Assembly: GCF_009707125.1 (NCBI RefSeq)
Contig: NZ_WLVL01000021.1
Coordinates: 104,468 to 168,467, forward strand
Origin: Arsenicicoccus cauae
GTDB taxonomy: Bacteria > Actinomycetota > Actinomycetes > Actinomycetales > Dermatophilaceae
Reading direction: 5' to 3'
Length of the DNA stretch: 64,000 nt
In this document: positions 1 through 8,895 of the stretch, one piece after another
Layout of the letters: every line of letters begins with the position of its first letter
Numbering within the stretch: the first letter of the stretch is position 1
Position numbers and translations under genes: made by a program
Notes under the pieces: generated by a model
The model's input: the letters and a program-made list of their open reading frames with translations, nothing else
What the model was told of the DNA's origin: nothing
The model's database searches: none

Positions 1-48
1 CCGCCACGGTACCCCGACTGCGGCTCGTCGCGTGTCGCGAGGCCCTGA

Positions 49-753
49 TCAGTCCCCGAGACCGCCTCGGACCAGGGCGGCGTGCAGGGACAGACAGGCC
101 CGCAGTATGTCGACCGCGGGGTCGTCGTCACGCCGTCGCGCGGCAGGTCCGCGCACCTGCTCGACGAGCGCCAGCTCACGGTCGGCGGCCGTGCGGAACG
201 GCCGCAGGTGCCGCGGCTCGATCCCGTGGGCGGCGAGCCGGCCCGCGGCACGGGCCACCGCCAGGTCGTCCTCGTCGAAGTGGCCCTGGCGGTCGGGGCG
301 CAGGAGGCCGTAGGTCAGCAGACCGCTGAGCGTGGTCTCGTCGATCCCGGCGAGGCGGCGCAGCTCGCGCTCGGTGAGCAGCACCGAGGAGCGGGGGGCG
401 GCGAGGAGCGGGTCGACCGCGTCCACGGCGACGGTCTCGGGCACGGTGGGGAGGCTGGACTCCCCCGCGCCGGAGGGGGTGAGGCCCCGGTCGATGGCGT
501 CCAGCGCCTCGCGGATGACCTCGAGCGGCCAGAACCGGTCGCGCTGCGCGGTGAGGATGTAGCGCAGCCGCTCGACGTCCGCCTCGGAGAACACGCGGTA
601 GCCGGACGGGCGGCGCTCGGGAGTGAGCAGCCCCTTGGCCTCGAGGAACCGGACCTTGCTGATCGACAGGTCGGGGAAGTCGTCGACCAGCGCCGCGACG
701 ACGGCGCCGATCGTGTAGGTGCTGTGCGAGGAGGGGCCGTCACTCACCGGCAT
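49..753 (-). CDS. ftsR: MerR-family transcriptional regulator, FtsR-like
   Basis: A 234-residue protein with an N-terminal winged-helix MerR domain (about residues 14-80). The DNA-binding part ends in the typical SGYRVFSEADVERL stretch, preceded by SKVRFLEAKGLLTPERR. The C-terminal half is the divergent sensor region seen in the actinobacterial FtsR family, with no obvious metal-binding cysteines. Its ATG overlaps the stop of the FHA gene (TGATG), so the two are translationally coupled. The order gcvH-FHA-MerR matches Rv1826-Rv1828 of M. tuberculosis, and the Corynebacterium counterpart FtsR activates ftsZ. The function here is inferred from family and synteny. The 48 bases between its stop and the window edge hold nothing recognisable. 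Confidence 0.85.
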   Translation of the reverse strand: MPVSDGPSSHSTYTIGAVVAALVDDFPDLSISKVRFLEAKGLLTPERRPSGYRVFSEADVERLRYILTAQRDRFWPLEVIREALDAIDRGLTPSGAGESSLPTVPETVAVDAVDPLLAAPRSSVLLTERELRRLAGIDETTLSGLLTYGLLRPDRQGHFDEDDLAVARAAGRLAAHGIEPRHLRPFRTAADRELALVEQVRGPAARRRDDDPAVDILRACLSLHAALVRGGLGD

Positions 754-1205
754 CAGCTGGACGACGGGGCGTAGAACACGAGGCGGAACTTGCCGATCTG
801 CACCTCGTCACCGGCCTGCAGGCGACCGGCGTCGGTGCGCTCGCGGTTGACGTAGGTGCCGTTGAGCGAGCCCACGTCCCGCACCTCGAAGGTGTCCCCC
901 ATGCGCACGAAGACCGCGTGCCGACGGGAGACGGTCACGTCGTCGAGGAAGATGTCGCTGTCGGGATGACGGCCGGCGCTGACCTCCTCGGCGTCGAGGA
1001 GGAAGCGCGCGCCGGTGTTGGGGCCGCGCAGCACGACCAGCAGGGCCGTGCCGGGCCGCAGGGCGTCGACGGTGGCCTGGTCGTGCCCACCCTGGGCGCC
1101 GCCGCCCTCGAGGGCGTGGTCCAGGTCGGGACCGACACCTTGGAACTGCTGCGTCGACGGACCCTCGGGGAGAGGGCGGCGGCCCTCCTGCTCGGGGTTG
1201 CTCAT
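753..1205 (-). CDS. garA: FHA-domain regulator, GarA/OdhI family
   Basis: A 150-residue protein whose C-terminal about 95 residues form a forkhead-associated domain, with the diagnostic stretches GRHPDSDIFLDD, VSRRHA and SLNGTYVN. GarA/OdhI proteins bind 2-oxoglutarate dehydrogenase and glutamate-metabolism enzymes and are switched off when an N-terminal threonine is phosphorylated and folds onto the FHA pocket. The FHA core is well conserved, but the usual N-terminal ETT(S) phosphorylation motif is not visible. The only threonine in the early tail is in PSTQQFQ. A Shine-Dalgarno (AAGGAG) lies about 10 nt before the ATG. It sits between gcvH and ftsR and is coupled to ftsR. Confidence 0.9.
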   Translation of the reverse strand: MSNPEQEGRRPLPEGPSTQQFQGVGPDLDHALEGGGAQGGHDQATVDALRPGTALLVVLRGPNTGARFLLDAEEVSAGRHPDSDIFLDDVTVSRRHAVFVRMGDTFEVRDVGSLNGTYVNRERTDAGRLQAGDEVQIGKFRLVFYAPSSS

Positions 1206-1321
1206 GAGGCAGTCACTCCTTGGCGATCAATCGGTGTCACCCGCCGTGCCCGTCACGAGAACGTGCGGGTCACTGCGGGTGACACCGTATGAGAATTGTG
1301 GCCGAGGCACCAGCCTATCGG

Positions 1322-1708
1322 TCAGTCGAGCTGGGCCTTGTAGGCGCTCACGTCCAGGAGACCGTCGAGCTCGCCCGGGTCGCTGACCCTGACGGTGAAC
1401 ATCCAGCCGCTGCCGTAGGGGTCGGAGTTGACGGACTCGGGCGCGGAGTCGAGCTCTTCGTTGACCTCGACGACCTCGCCGGACACCGGGGAGAACAGGT
1501 CGGAGACGGACTTGGTCGACTCCACCTCGCCGCACGAGTCACCCGCCGCCACCTCGTCCCCCACGGCGGGGAGGCTGACGAACACGACGTCGCCGAGGGC
1601 GTCCTGGGCGAACGCGGTGACGCCGACCTTGGCAAGGTCGCCCTCGACGGCGACCCACTCGTGCTCGGCGGTGTAGCGAAGGTTCTCGGGGTAGGACAGC
1701 TCCGACAT
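1322..1708 (-). CDS. gcvH: Glycine cleavage system H protein
   Basis: A 128-residue lipoyl carrier that shuttles the aminomethyl group between the P, T and L proteins of glycine cleavage. The lipoylated lysine is K66 in [10 protein letters not shown], and the C-terminal [14 protein letters not shown] segment is typical. The start was taken at the ATG opening MSELSYP because an AAAGGAG ribosome-binding site sits 6-7 nt upstream and family members begin here. A longer in-frame reading exists but its extra 58 residues are arginine-rich noise. It lies between the DUF881/Sbp operon and garA; no other gcv gene is present in the window, as is usual at this actinobacterial locus. Confidence 0.95.
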   Translation of the reverse strand: MSELSYPENLRYTAEHEWVAVEGDLAKVGVTAFAQDALGDVVFVSLPAVGDEVAAGDSCGEVESTKSVSDLFSPVSGEVVEVNEELDSAPESVNSDPYGSGWMFTVRVSDPGELDGLLDVSAYKAQLD

Positions 1709-1766
1709 GGCGCTCCTTTGTAGGTCGCGGATGACTCCGGCTCCGACAGGCCTCCGTGGGCGTGTG

Positions 1767-2576
1767 CTACGGAGCGGGTCCCGTCGTCGGGGCCGGCACG
1801 GGTTGAGCGTGACGTGGCTGCGCCGGCGTCGCCTGCGCGTCCACCGTGATGCTATCGGTCCGCGCCACGGCCGCGTCAGCACCCTCCTGCCTCATGCTCT
1901 CCACGACGCCACCGGGGATCCGCATGGCGGCGTCCATGGTGGCCGGGTCACCGATCGCCCTGACCACGTAGGGGGCGCGGAGCGGCTTGCCGTCGGCCCG
2001 CAGGGAGCCGTCCTGGGAGCCGAACCACGTGGAGGCCACCACCCGCACGTCCCCGACCTGGATCGCCTCGGCACCCGCGTCCCGCAGCTCCTGCACCACG
2101 TCCAGCAGCATGGGCGCCGTGACCTTGCCCTGGGGGTCGGTGATGCGGATCGTGACGCCAGGACCCTTGGCCTTGGCGGTGCCGGCCAGGATGCCCAGCG
2201 TGTCGAGGCGCTCGCGGGCCGCGGCGACGGCCGCCTGGCCCTGCTGGGAGCCGTTCACGAGCTCGTCGCGCTGCGCCTGGAGCTGGCGGGCCTCGGCGTC
2301 GAGGCGGTCGGAGCGGGCGTTCTGGTCGTCGAGGATCCGGACGAGGTCGGTGGTCCGCAGGGACTCCAGGCCGCGGCGGGACTGCGACTGCAGCTGCGTG
2401 GCGAGGGCGAAGCCCAGCAGCACCGCGAGGGCGGTCGCGACGGCGTTGGCCTTGGTGAGGCGGGGGCGCCCCACGCGGGCGAGCCGCCGCCACGCAGAGG
2501 GGCGAACGGGCTGGGGCTCGGGATCGGGCTGGCGCTCGGGATCGGGCTGGGGCGGGTCCGGGACGCGGGTGCTCAT
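1767..2576 (-). CDS. DUF881 family membrane-anchored protein
   Basis: A 269-residue protein with a proline-rich cytoplasmic N-terminus, one transmembrane segment (about residues 45-63), a heptad-rich coiled coil (about 75-125) and a C-terminal DUF881 domain containing [13 protein letters not shown] and [12 protein letters not shown]. The biochemical role of DUF881 is not established; the proteins are extracytoplasmic and resemble division-associated factors. Its ATG overlaps the stop of the Sbp gene (ATGA). It is the downstream member of the pgsA-DUF881-sbp-DUF881 set, equivalent in order to Rv1825. The C-terminal tail is low-complexity and Ala/Pro/Thr-rich. Confidence 0.85.
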   Translation of the reverse strand: MSTRVPDPPQPDPERQPDPEPQPVRPSAWRRLARVGRPRLTKANAVATALAVLLGFALATQLQSQSRRGLESLRTTDLVRILDDQNARSDRLDAEARQLQAQRDELVNGSQQGQAAVAAARERLDTLGILAGTAKAKGPGVTIRITDPQGKVTAPMLLDVVQELRDAGAEAIQVGDVRVVASTWFGSQDGSLRADGKPLRAPYVVRAIGDPATMDAAMRIPGGVVESMRQEGADAAVARTDSITVDAQATPAQPRHAQPVPAPTTGPAP

Positions 2577-2905
2577 GCGTGGAAGAGGTGCCGGCGGATC
2601 GAGGCGACGTTGGAGAAGATGCGGACGCCGAGGACCACGACGACCCCGGTGGACAGCTGTGCGCCGACGCCCAGCTGGTCACCGAGGAAGACGATGAGCG
2701 CCGCCACCACCACGTTGGACAGGAACGAGATGACGAACACCTTGTCGTTGAAGATGCCGTCGAGGACGGCCCGCAGGCCGCCGAAGACGGCGTCGAGCGC
2801 CGCGATGATCGCGATGGGGAGATAGGGCTGCAGCCACACCGGCACCGACGGGTCGAGAAAGACCCCGATCGCGATGCCGATGAGCAGTCCGAGGGCGGGG
2901 ATCAC
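2573..2905 (-). CDS. sbp: Small basic membrane protein Sbp (DUF1290)
   Basis: A 110-residue protein with three hydrophobic helices (about residues 4-17, 28-45 and 55-73) plus a fourth weaker one, and the family-typical stretch PYLPIAIIAALDAVFGG. It corresponds to Rv1824 and B. subtilis Sbp, small membrane proteins of the division/cell-wall locus without a defined activity. The start is a GTG whose last base overlaps the TGA stop of the upstream DUF881 gene (GTGA), and its own stop overlaps the next ATG. The GTG was chosen because hydrophobic family similarity begins immediately after it (V-I-P-A-L-G). Confidence 0.88.
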   Translation of the reverse strand: MIPALGLLIGIAIGVFLDPSVPVWLQPYLPIAIIAALDAVFGGLRAVLDGIFNDKVFVISFLSNVVVAALIVFLGDQLGVGAQLSTGVVVVLGVRIFSNVASIRRHLFHA

Positions 2906-3867
2906 GGGTTGGCCTCCGTCGTGCTGGTCGTCGTGCTGGGGACGGGCATCTGGGCTGTGCTGGGGGTCGTGGGAGCGGTGGTGGCGGCGCGGGTGGTCGG
3001 TATGCCGGCCGCGGGCGGCACCGATGTCGCGTGGCGCAGGCGGACGCCGCTGTCGCCCTCCAGCACCAGTCGGTCCTGCGCCACGACGTCGTGGCGGATC
3101 CCGACCTCGCGCCCGAGGGCATCCAGCCACCGGCCGCCCTCGGTGGCCAGGAACCGCGTGCGCAGCTGCTGCGGGTCCCCGATGGCGTGGATGACGTAGG
3201 GGCGGGTCAGGGGGCGGTAGTCCACGAGGATCGCCTCCCCGGCGAAGCGCACCGCCGACGTCGCCGTGAGCCGGTGCCCGTTGACGTCGATCGCCTCGGC
3301 GCCCGCCTCCCACAGCCCGTTGACGACGAGCTGCAGGTCGCTGGACTGCACGCGCCCCGGGTCCTGCCCGGACGTGCGGGGGTTGCCGTCGGCGGAGGTC
3401 CCGGTGCTCGTGCGCGCGTCGTCGACGGTGACCGCCAGCCCCGGCCCCTGGACCGGGGCGGCCGCCGCCCCGAGCTCGGCCTGCCTCAGCTGCTCCGTCA
3501 GGCCCTGCTCGGCCTGGCCGGCCAGGACCTGGACGCGCGCCATCTCGGCCTCCCACGTGGCCATCTGCGCCTGGGTCCGGTCCGCCTCGGCCTGACGGCG
3601 CTCGATCTGGGCGACGAGCGCGGACTTCTCCGCGGTGACGGCGGCCTTGGGCTGCCGCAGGGCCATGCCGGCGCTCGCCACGAGCACCCCGATCAGCAGG
3701 AGGTAGACGGTGGTGCGCCACGTGCGCCCTGAAGGCGTCGGCGTCAGGCCCGCCGCGACCCGGCGGTCGGCCTCGGCGGCATACCCGGGGTCCAGCGGAC
3801 GATCCATCATCTCCGTCAGCAGGGTCATGCTCTCGTCCGGACGGCGCGGGCGAGGCGACGTGCTCAT
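2902..3867 (-). CDS. DUF881 family membrane-anchored protein
   Basis: A 321-residue protein with one transmembrane helix near residues 50-68, a coiled coil (EKSALVAQIERRQAEADRT onward, about 75-125) and a C-terminal DUF881 domain with GPGLAVTVDDART and GAEAIDVNGHRL. It is a paralogue of the other DUF881 protein in this operon and equivalent in position to Rv1823. The ATG overlaps the stop of the phosphatidyltransferase gene (ATGA) and its stop overlaps the GTG of sbp, so the four genes form one tightly coupled unit. The C-terminus is a Thr/Pro/Ser-rich low-complexity tail. Confidence 0.86.
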   Translation of the reverse strand: MSTSPRPRRPDESMTLLTEMMDRPLDPGYAAEADRRVAAGLTPTPSGRTWRTTVYLLLIGVLVASAGMALRQPKAAVTAEKSALVAQIERRQAEADRTQAQMATWEAEMARVQVLAGQAEQGLTEQLRQAELGAAAAPVQGPGLAVTVDDARTSTGTSADGNPRTSGQDPGRVQSSDLQLVVNGLWEAGAEAIDVNGHRLTATSAVRFAGEAILVDYRPLTRPYVIHAIGDPQQLRTRFLATEGGRWLDALGREVGIRHDVVAQDRLVLEGDSGVRLRHATSVPPAAGIPTTRAATTAPTTPSTAQMPVPSTTTSTTEANP

Positions 3868-4478
3868 CGTGCCTCCTCCCCCGACTCACGGCGCACGACC
3901 TGCTGCGCCTGGATGTTGTACATGATCGCCGACAGCCAGTACAGACCGGCCCCCCACCAGGCGAACGCCCAGGCCACGGACCGGACGACGGCCGCGGGGG
4001 TGCCCGGCCCGTGCCCCAGCAGCATGAGCGGGAACGCGGTGAGCAGCGCGAAGGTCGCCGCCTTGCCGATGAAGGACACCGGCAGCGTGCGCAGGCCGTG
4101 GCGCCGAAGGCGCACCATCTCGATCACCCCCCACAGGTCGCGGGCGAGCAGCAGGACGACGAACCACCACGGCACGACACCGTGCACCATGAGCCCGAGC
4201 AGAGTGGTGAGCACGAACAACCGGTCCGCCACCGGGTCGAGGGTCTGGCCCAGCCGGCTCACGAGCCCGTAGCGGCGGGCCACGACGCCGTCCAGCCAGT
4301 CCGTCGCCGCCGAGGCCGCCAGCACCCAGAACGCCCCGAGCTCGGCGTGGCGCACCAGCAGCAGCCACAAGAAGACGGGGATCAGCAGCAGCCGCAGCAG
4401 CGTGAGGGCGTTAGGCAGCGTGAGCACGCGCGTCGAGACGGCGGGCTCGGATCCGCTCGGCATCCCTGGGTCCTCCAC
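3864..4478 (-). CDS. pgsA: CDP-alcohol phosphatidyltransferase family protein, PgsA-like
   Basis: A 204-residue integral membrane enzyme that would transfer a phosphatidyl group from CDP-diacylglycerol to an alcohol such as glycerol-3-phosphate. The full signature D-x2-D-G-x2-A-R-x8-G-x3-D-x3-D is present, running from DWLDGVVARR to LDPVADR, and five to six hydrophobic segments follow the family pattern. It is the equivalent of Rv1822, whose exact substrate is less certain than that of the other actinobacterial PgsA. Two starts are possible: the GTG at 4478, placed 7 nt after a TAGCCT -10 box (leaderless), and the ATG at 4463 with a GGAGG ribosome-binding site. Confidence 0.86.
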   Translation of the reverse strand: MEDPGMPSGSEPAVSTRVLTLPNALTLLRLLLIPVFLWLLLVRHAELGAFWVLAASAATDWLDGVVARRYGLVSRLGQTLDPVADRLFVLTTLLGLMVHGVVPWWFVVLLLARDLWGVIEMVRLRRHGLRTLPVSFIGKAATFALLTAFPLMLLGHGPGTPAAVVRSVAWAFAWWGAGLYWLSAIMYNIQAQQVVRRESGEEAR

Positions 4479-4602
4479 GGGCTCCAGGCTAGGACCTCGC
4501 CAGACCGGGCCGGGCTGACGCGCCGACGGGTGGGACGCGTCACCCGCGAGGGTCCGCCCGCCGCTGCGGTGCTCGCCCGGCCTCCCGTGTCAGGATGCTG
4601 GC

Positions 4603-5325
4603 ATGACGACGTCGCAGCGCCACGCCGCCCTCACCGACCGGGGGCGCGTCAGCGACCACAACGAGGACGCCTACGCCGTGGAGGACGACCTGTGGGTCGT
4701 GGCGGACGGCATGGGCGGGCATGCCGGCGGCGAGGTCGCGAGCCAGGTGGCCGTCGACGCCGTCGTGCGGATGGCCGGTGGTGGCGCGGTGGGCCGCAGC
4801 GAGGACGTGCGGGGGCTGCTGGAGGACGCCGTGGCCGCGGCGAGGGGCGCGGTGGTCGACCGGGCCCGCCAGGACCCGGTGACGGCGGGCATGGGCACGA
4901 CCCTCGTGGTCGCCGCCCGCGGCGCGGACGGGCAGCTCGTGGTCGCGTGGGTCGGGGACAGCCGGGCCTACTTGCTGGTGGACGGGGAGCTGGTGGCGCT
5001 CACGAGCGACCACAACGTCGCCCAGGAGATGGTCGACCTCGGCATGATCACGCTCGAGCAGGCGCGCACCCACCCGGGGCAGTACCGCATCACGAGGGCT
5101 ATCACCGACGACCTGCACGGCGAGGCGACGCCGGGCGTGGCGGTCGTGCCCGCGACCGGTCGGCTGCTGCTGTGCTCCGACGGCCTCAACGGCGAGCTGG
5201 ACGACGCCCGCATCACTACGCTGCTCGCGGACCAGGACCCCGGCACCGCGACCCGGGCGCTGGTGCACGAGGCCCTCGACGCCGGCGGCCGGGACAACGT
5301 CACCGTGGTGGTCGTCGACCTGTGA
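4603..5325 (+). CDS. PP2C-family serine/threonine protein phosphatase
   Basis: A 240-residue cytoplasmic phosphatase with all PP2C metal-site motifs: DHNEDAYAV, VADGMGGHAGGEVAS, MGTTLVVA, WVGDSRAYL, LCSDGL and GGRDNVTVVVVDL. It would dephosphorylate Ser/Thr-phosphorylated proteins using two Mn/Mg ions. The family is the counterpart of Hanks-type kinases, which in turn phosphorylate GarA, encoded nearby, although no kinase gene is visible in the window. No transmembrane anchor is seen, unlike PstP. The ATG lies 6 nt after CAGGAT, consistent with a leaderless start, and the gene diverges from pgsA. Confidence 0.92.
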   Translation: MTTSQRHAALTDRGRVSDHNEDAYAVEDDLWVVADGMGGHAGGEVASQVAVDAVVRMAGGGAVGRSEDVRGLLEDAVAAARGAVVDRARQDPVTAGMGTTLVVAARGADGQLVVAWVGDSRAYLLVDGELVALTSDHNVAQEMVDLGMITLEQARTHPGQYRITRAITDDLHGEATPGVAVVPATGRLLLCSDGLNGELDDARITTLLADQDPGTATRALVHEALDAGGRDNVTVVVVDL

Positions 5326-5378
5326 GCCCCGGGCCCGGTCGTGCCGCCACCGCCGCCACCCTCACGGGGACGCCCGCG

Positions 5379-6149
5379 ATGAGGGCGATAACGGCGCTGA
5401 CGGCGCTGACGGCGCTGACGGCGACGACAGCTCTGACGGCCTGCGCGCCGCCGGACCCGACGCCGACGCCGACCCGGCTCGAGATCACCGTGCCGGGCGA
5501 CACCCCGCCGGCTGCCCGTGACCTCTCGGCGGACTCCCCTGCCGCCTCGGCGCCCTCGACGCCCTCGATGACCTCGGCGCCCTCGACGGCCTCGACGGCC
5601 ACGGGGTCACCGTCGACGACGGCCGTCCTGCCGGCGGGGCTCGACCCGGCCAACCGCTTCTACGACACGGATCGTTCGCTGCACCGCTCGCCGTGGTTCG
5701 CGGGGGCCTGGCCCGTGATGGTGCCCTACGGCTGCACCACCGCGCCCTCCTACCGAGCGGACCCGCGGTGCCCGGGAGGGCAGGGCTTCCACCACGGGAC
5801 CGATGTGGCCCTGCCCTGCGGCACGGTGATCACCGCCGGCCACGCCGGCACCGTCGTCGATCCGGCGGTCCCGCGACGACCCGGTCCGGCATACGGCCCG
5901 CTCGCCCTCCGCGTCCGCTCCGCGGACGGGACCAGGGACACGCTGGTCGGGCACGCGCGACGCCTGCTCGTCTCCCCCGGGCAGCGCGTGGAGCCGGGCA
6001 CCCCGCTCGCGGAGGCGGGCAACCTGGGTGCGCCGGACGGCTGCCACCTGCATCTCGAGGTGCGCGCCGCGGGAGGTGCGGTCGAGACCGCGACGGACCC
6101 CTCCCCGGTGCTGCGGCTCGTCAGCGCGAGCGCCCCGGACGGTGACTGA
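5379..6149 (+). CDS. M23-family peptidase lipoprotein
   Basis: A 256-residue secreted lipoprotein. The N-terminus MRAITALTALTALTATTALTAC has a lipobox ending in LTAC, so it would be acylated at Cys22. A Thr/Ser/Pro/Ala-rich linker (about residues 23-85) leads to a LytM/M23 domain. The zinc-ligand motifs HGTD and HLHLEV are both visible, so the peptidase may be active on peptidoglycan cross-bridges. The signal peptide is encoded by three perfect copies of ACGGCGCTG plus a degenerate fourth. A GTG at 5322 overlapping the PP2C stop (GTGA) is an alternative start but would precede the signal peptide by 19 residues. The 3' end overlaps the convergent thrE by 29 nt. Confidence 0.82.
   Translation: MRAITALTALTALTATTALTACAPPDPTPTPTRLEITVPGDTPPAARDLSADSPAASAPSTPSMTSAPSTASTATGSPSTTAVLPAGLDPANRFYDTDRSLHRSPWFAGAWPVMVPYGCTTAPSYRADPRCPGGQGFHHGTDVALPCGTVITAGHAGTVVDPAVPRRPGPAYGPLALRVRSADGTRDTLVGHARRLLVSPGQRVEPGTPLAEAGNLGAPDGCHLHLEVRAAGGAVETATDPSPVLRLVSASAPDGD
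5391..5426 (+). repeat. 9-bp tandem repeat in a lipoprotein signal peptide
   Basis: ACGGCGCTG is repeated three times without mismatch and followed by one degenerate copy. It encodes repeated Thr-Ala-Leu in the hydrophobic core of the M23 lipoprotein signal sequence. Copy-number change would keep the reading frame and only alter signal-peptide length. Confidence 0.8.
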
Positions 6150-7434
6150 CCCGGTCCCACCGGCCGGCGCGCTGACGCAGCTGGGAGCGCGAGACGCGCC
6201 CGACGAACCACGCCCCCCGCGCGATGCCGGACCCGACGACCAGGCCCACGGAGATGGCGCAGATGACTCCGACGGACAGCGCGATCGTGTCCGCTGCGAA
6301 GGGGGTGTCCAGGCCGAGCTGGGTCACCGACATGAGCCCCAGCGAACCGGGGACGAGCAGCCAGAAGCTCGGCAGGAAGACCACCAGGCGCGGCAGCCGG
6401 GGACGCAGCAGCTCGACGGCGCTCGCCCCGAGGCTCGCGGCCACCGCACCGAGGAAGGCCCCGAACCACGGGCTCGGCACCAGCGCCTGGCCCAGGACCT
6501 GCGAGGCGAACGTCGCGGCGAGGATCAGCAGGACCCACGGCACGAGACGCGGCGGGACGGCCTCCATCAGGCTGATGCCGACGGTCAGCACGACCAGGCC
6601 CACGAGGGCCGCCCACCAGCCCAGGTCGTGGCTGCGATCGTTGGCGAGCAGGTCCGGCGGCACCCGCAGCAGGACCGCCGCCGCCCCCACCCCCAGGCCG
6701 AAGAGCACGAGCTGGCTCGCGCCGTAGACGAGCCGGGAGGTCCCCGCCACCATGGCGCCCGCCGCCAGCTCGGACAGCCCCGTGACGATGAGCGCCCCCG
6801 GGAGCAGGACGGCGAGGGGCGGCAGCAGGCTGCGCAACGGGCCGGGCACCCAGCCGTGCTCCCCCGCCCAGAACGCGAGCAGGCTCACGACGAAGGCCGC
6901 CACGCTGGGGAACAGGATCGTCAGCAGCCGGTGGCGCCCGCTGACACGCAGGAGCGCGACGACGAGCGGGCTGCAGACCAGGGCGAACAGCACGCTGCGC
7001 AGCGACGGCTGCAGGATCAGGGCGATGCCGGCGGCCACGAACGCGCCCCCGGCATACATGCCGGGCACGTCGTAGCGGTGCGGTCGAGCACGGAGGGTGA
7101 CGAGTCGCTCGAGCGCCTCGGTCGCGGTGACGGTCCCGTCCTCGAGGCCCCGCTGGATGACGTTGACCTCGGCGCTCTGGTCCAGCCGCAGCGAGCCCTC
7201 GACGGCCTCGAAGGTCGCCGGCGAGCCGTAGCCCAGCGACAGGACGACACCCGTGGGCAGCGCGGACAGCTGGCAGCCGGACTGGCCCAGCGCCCGCGCG
7301 CACCGCCGCACGTCGGCCTCGACCTCGTGGACCGGCATGCCGCCCGCGACCAGGGCCGCCGCGAGATACACCAGCAGCCGGCGCGTCTGACGCTCGTCGG
7401 GGGCGCCCGACGGCGCGGCCTGCTCGTGTGGCAC
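6121..7434 (-). CDS. thrE: Threonine/serine exporter family protein, ThrE-like
   Basis: A 437-residue protein with the two-part ThrE architecture. A soluble N-terminal domain (about residues 1-130) contains AGGMPVHEVE and LPTGVVLSLG and resembles hydrolase-like domains. It is followed by about ten hydrophobic helices, such as VPGMYAGGAFVAAGIALIL and VFLPSFWLLVPGSLGL. ThrE of Corynebacterium exports threonine and serine. The GTG at 7434 was preferred because a TAGTGT -10 box lies 7 nt upstream, which would give a leaderless message; a GTG at 7443 is also in frame. The gene is divergent from the AI-2E transporter gene and overlaps the M23 gene tail to tail. Confidence 0.88.
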   Translation of the reverse strand: MPHEQAAPSGAPDERQTRRLLVYLAAALVAGGMPVHEVEADVRRCARALGQSGCQLSALPTGVVLSLGYGSPATFEAVEGSLRLDQSAEVNVIQRGLEDGTVTATEALERLVTLRARPHRYDVPGMYAGGAFVAAGIALILQPSLRSVLFALVCSPLVVALLRVSGRHRLLTILFPSVAAFVVSLLAFWAGEHGWVPGPLRSLLPPLAVLLPGALIVTGLSELAAGAMVAGTSRLVYGASQLVLFGLGVGAAAVLLRVPPDLLANDRSHDLGWWAALVGLVVLTVGISLMEAVPPRLVPWVLLILAATFASQVLGQALVPSPWFGAFLGAVAASLGASAVELLRPRLPRLVVFLPSFWLLVPGSLGLMSVTQLGLDTPFAADTIALSVGVICAISVGLVVGSGIARGAWFVGRVSRSQLRQRAGRWDRVSHRPGRSR

Positions 7435-7560
7435 GGGGGGCACACTACCGTCGGTGACCGGTCGTTGAACCGAACTGGTCGGCGTTACGCTCGTCGCGCC
7501 GAGCCCGCACCCCGCGTGACCGTGGGCGGGACGGCATACGACCTGTCGGAGGGACCCACG

Positions 7561-8817
7561 GTGAGACTGCGACTGCCCAGGCGACCGGCGACCGAGCCGG
7601 ATCCAGTGGACGCGCCGGCGTCGTCCGGGCCGACCGGACAGCCGGTCGTCGAGCGCGCGCCCGAGGCCGACGCGACCCCGGCGGCCACCGTCGTCCTGGA
7701 CCAGCACTCCGTATGGCGGGCCGCGTGGGTCGTGGTGGCCGTCCTGGCTCTGGCGACGTTCGCGCGATTCGTGCTCGCGGACGGCGCCCCGGTGCTGTTC
7801 ACCGCACTGATGGCCTTCTTCGCCGCCTCCGCGATGGAGCCAGCCGTCTCGCGCCTGGCCGGGCGGATGCCGCGCCCCATCGCCACCGCGCTGGTCATGC
7901 TCGGTGTGGCGGTCCTGCTCGTGGCCTTCTTCCTCGCCTTCGGCGGCATGCTGCGCGACCAGCTGACCAGCCTCGTGACCCAGGCACCCAGCCTGGTCCA
8001 GTCCGCCGTCGAGCAGGCCAACCAGCGCTTCGGCCTCGACATCGACCAGAGCTCGATCATGGACCGGCTCAACCTCAGCTCCGAGCGGATCACCGCCCTC
8101 GCCGGCCAGCTCGCGACCGGCCTGCTGGGCTTTGTCACGAGCCTGCTGTCCGCGCTGCTCAGCACCTTCGCCTTCCTGCTGTTCACCTTCTACCTGTCCG
8201 CGGACGCGCCCCGGCTGCGGACCTGGCTCGCCCGGCTGTTCCCACCGCGCCTGCAAGGGGTCGTCCTCAGCATGTGGGAGATCGGGCTCGTCAAGATCGG
8301 CGGCTACGTCTCCAGCCGGCTGGTGCTCGCCGCGATCAACGCCACCGCCATGGGCGTGTTCATGTGGATCATCGACCTGCCCTACTGGCTGCCGCTGGCC
8401 CTGTGGACCGGCCTGGTCGCCCAGTTCGTCCCCAACATCGGCACCTACGTCTCGATCGTGCTGCCCGTGCTCGTGGGCGTGGTCAGCAGCGAGCCCCGCG
8501 ACGGCCTGTGGGTGCTGCTGTACGCGATCGCCTACCAGCAGGTCGAGAACATCTTCGTCGAGCCGCGCATCAGCGCCCGGGCGGTCGACGTGCACCCCGC
8601 CGTCGCGTTCGGGTCCGCGATGATGGGCGGAGCGCTGTTCGGCGCCTCGGGAGCGCTGCTCGGCGTGCCCGTCGGAGCCACGATCATCGCCCTGTTCGAC
8701 CTCTACAAGCGGCGCTACGAGTTCTCCGAGGCCGCCGACGCGGTCGCCGTGGCCGCCGCCGCGGGAGAGCCGGTCGAGGAGGCGGCCCTCGCCGGGCTCG
8801 ACGACTACCACATCTAG
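7561..8817 (+). CDS. AI-2E transporter family membrane protein
   Basis: A 418-residue protein of the AI-2E/TqsA permease family, which also includes Na+/H+ antiporters and exporters of other small molecules; the substrate cannot be read from sequence. A cytoplasmic N-terminal 60 residues precede paired helices, a long soluble insertion (about residues 140-185), and the family's C-terminal helices with LPYWLPLALWTGLVAQFVPN and SGALLGVPVGATI. The GTG start has a GGAGG ribosome-binding site 8 nt upstream. The preceding about 125 bases are the shared promoter region with divergent thrE. Confidence 0.88.
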   Translation: MRLRLPRRPATEPDPVDAPASSGPTGQPVVERAPEADATPAATVVLDQHSVWRAAWVVVAVLALATFARFVLADGAPVLFTALMAFFAASAMEPAVSRLAGRMPRPIATALVMLGVAVLLVAFFLAFGGMLRDQLTSLVTQAPSLVQSAVEQANQRFGLDIDQSSIMDRLNLSSERITALAGQLATGLLGFVTSLLSALLSTFAFLLFTFYLSADAPRLRTWLARLFPPRLQGVVLSMWEIGLVKIGGYVSSRLVLAAINATAMGVFMWIIDLPYWLPLALWTGLVAQFVPNIGTYVSIVLPVLVGVVSSEPRDGLWVLLYAIAYQQVENIFVEPRISARAVDVHPAVAFGSAMMGGALFGASGALLGVPVGATIIALFDLYKRRYEFSEAADAVAVAAAAGEPVEEAALAGLDDYHI

Positions 8818-8895
8818 CGGGCGGCACCGGGCAGCGACCGCGTCTGCGGGCGAGGCAGCCTCACGGTCCCCAGGCCTCCGGCATACGGTGGGGGC

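Noticed and set aside
4011..5378. Long N-terminal extension of the M23 lipoprotein
   Set aside because: It runs through the PP2C gene out of frame. A lipoprotein signal peptide begins at 5379.
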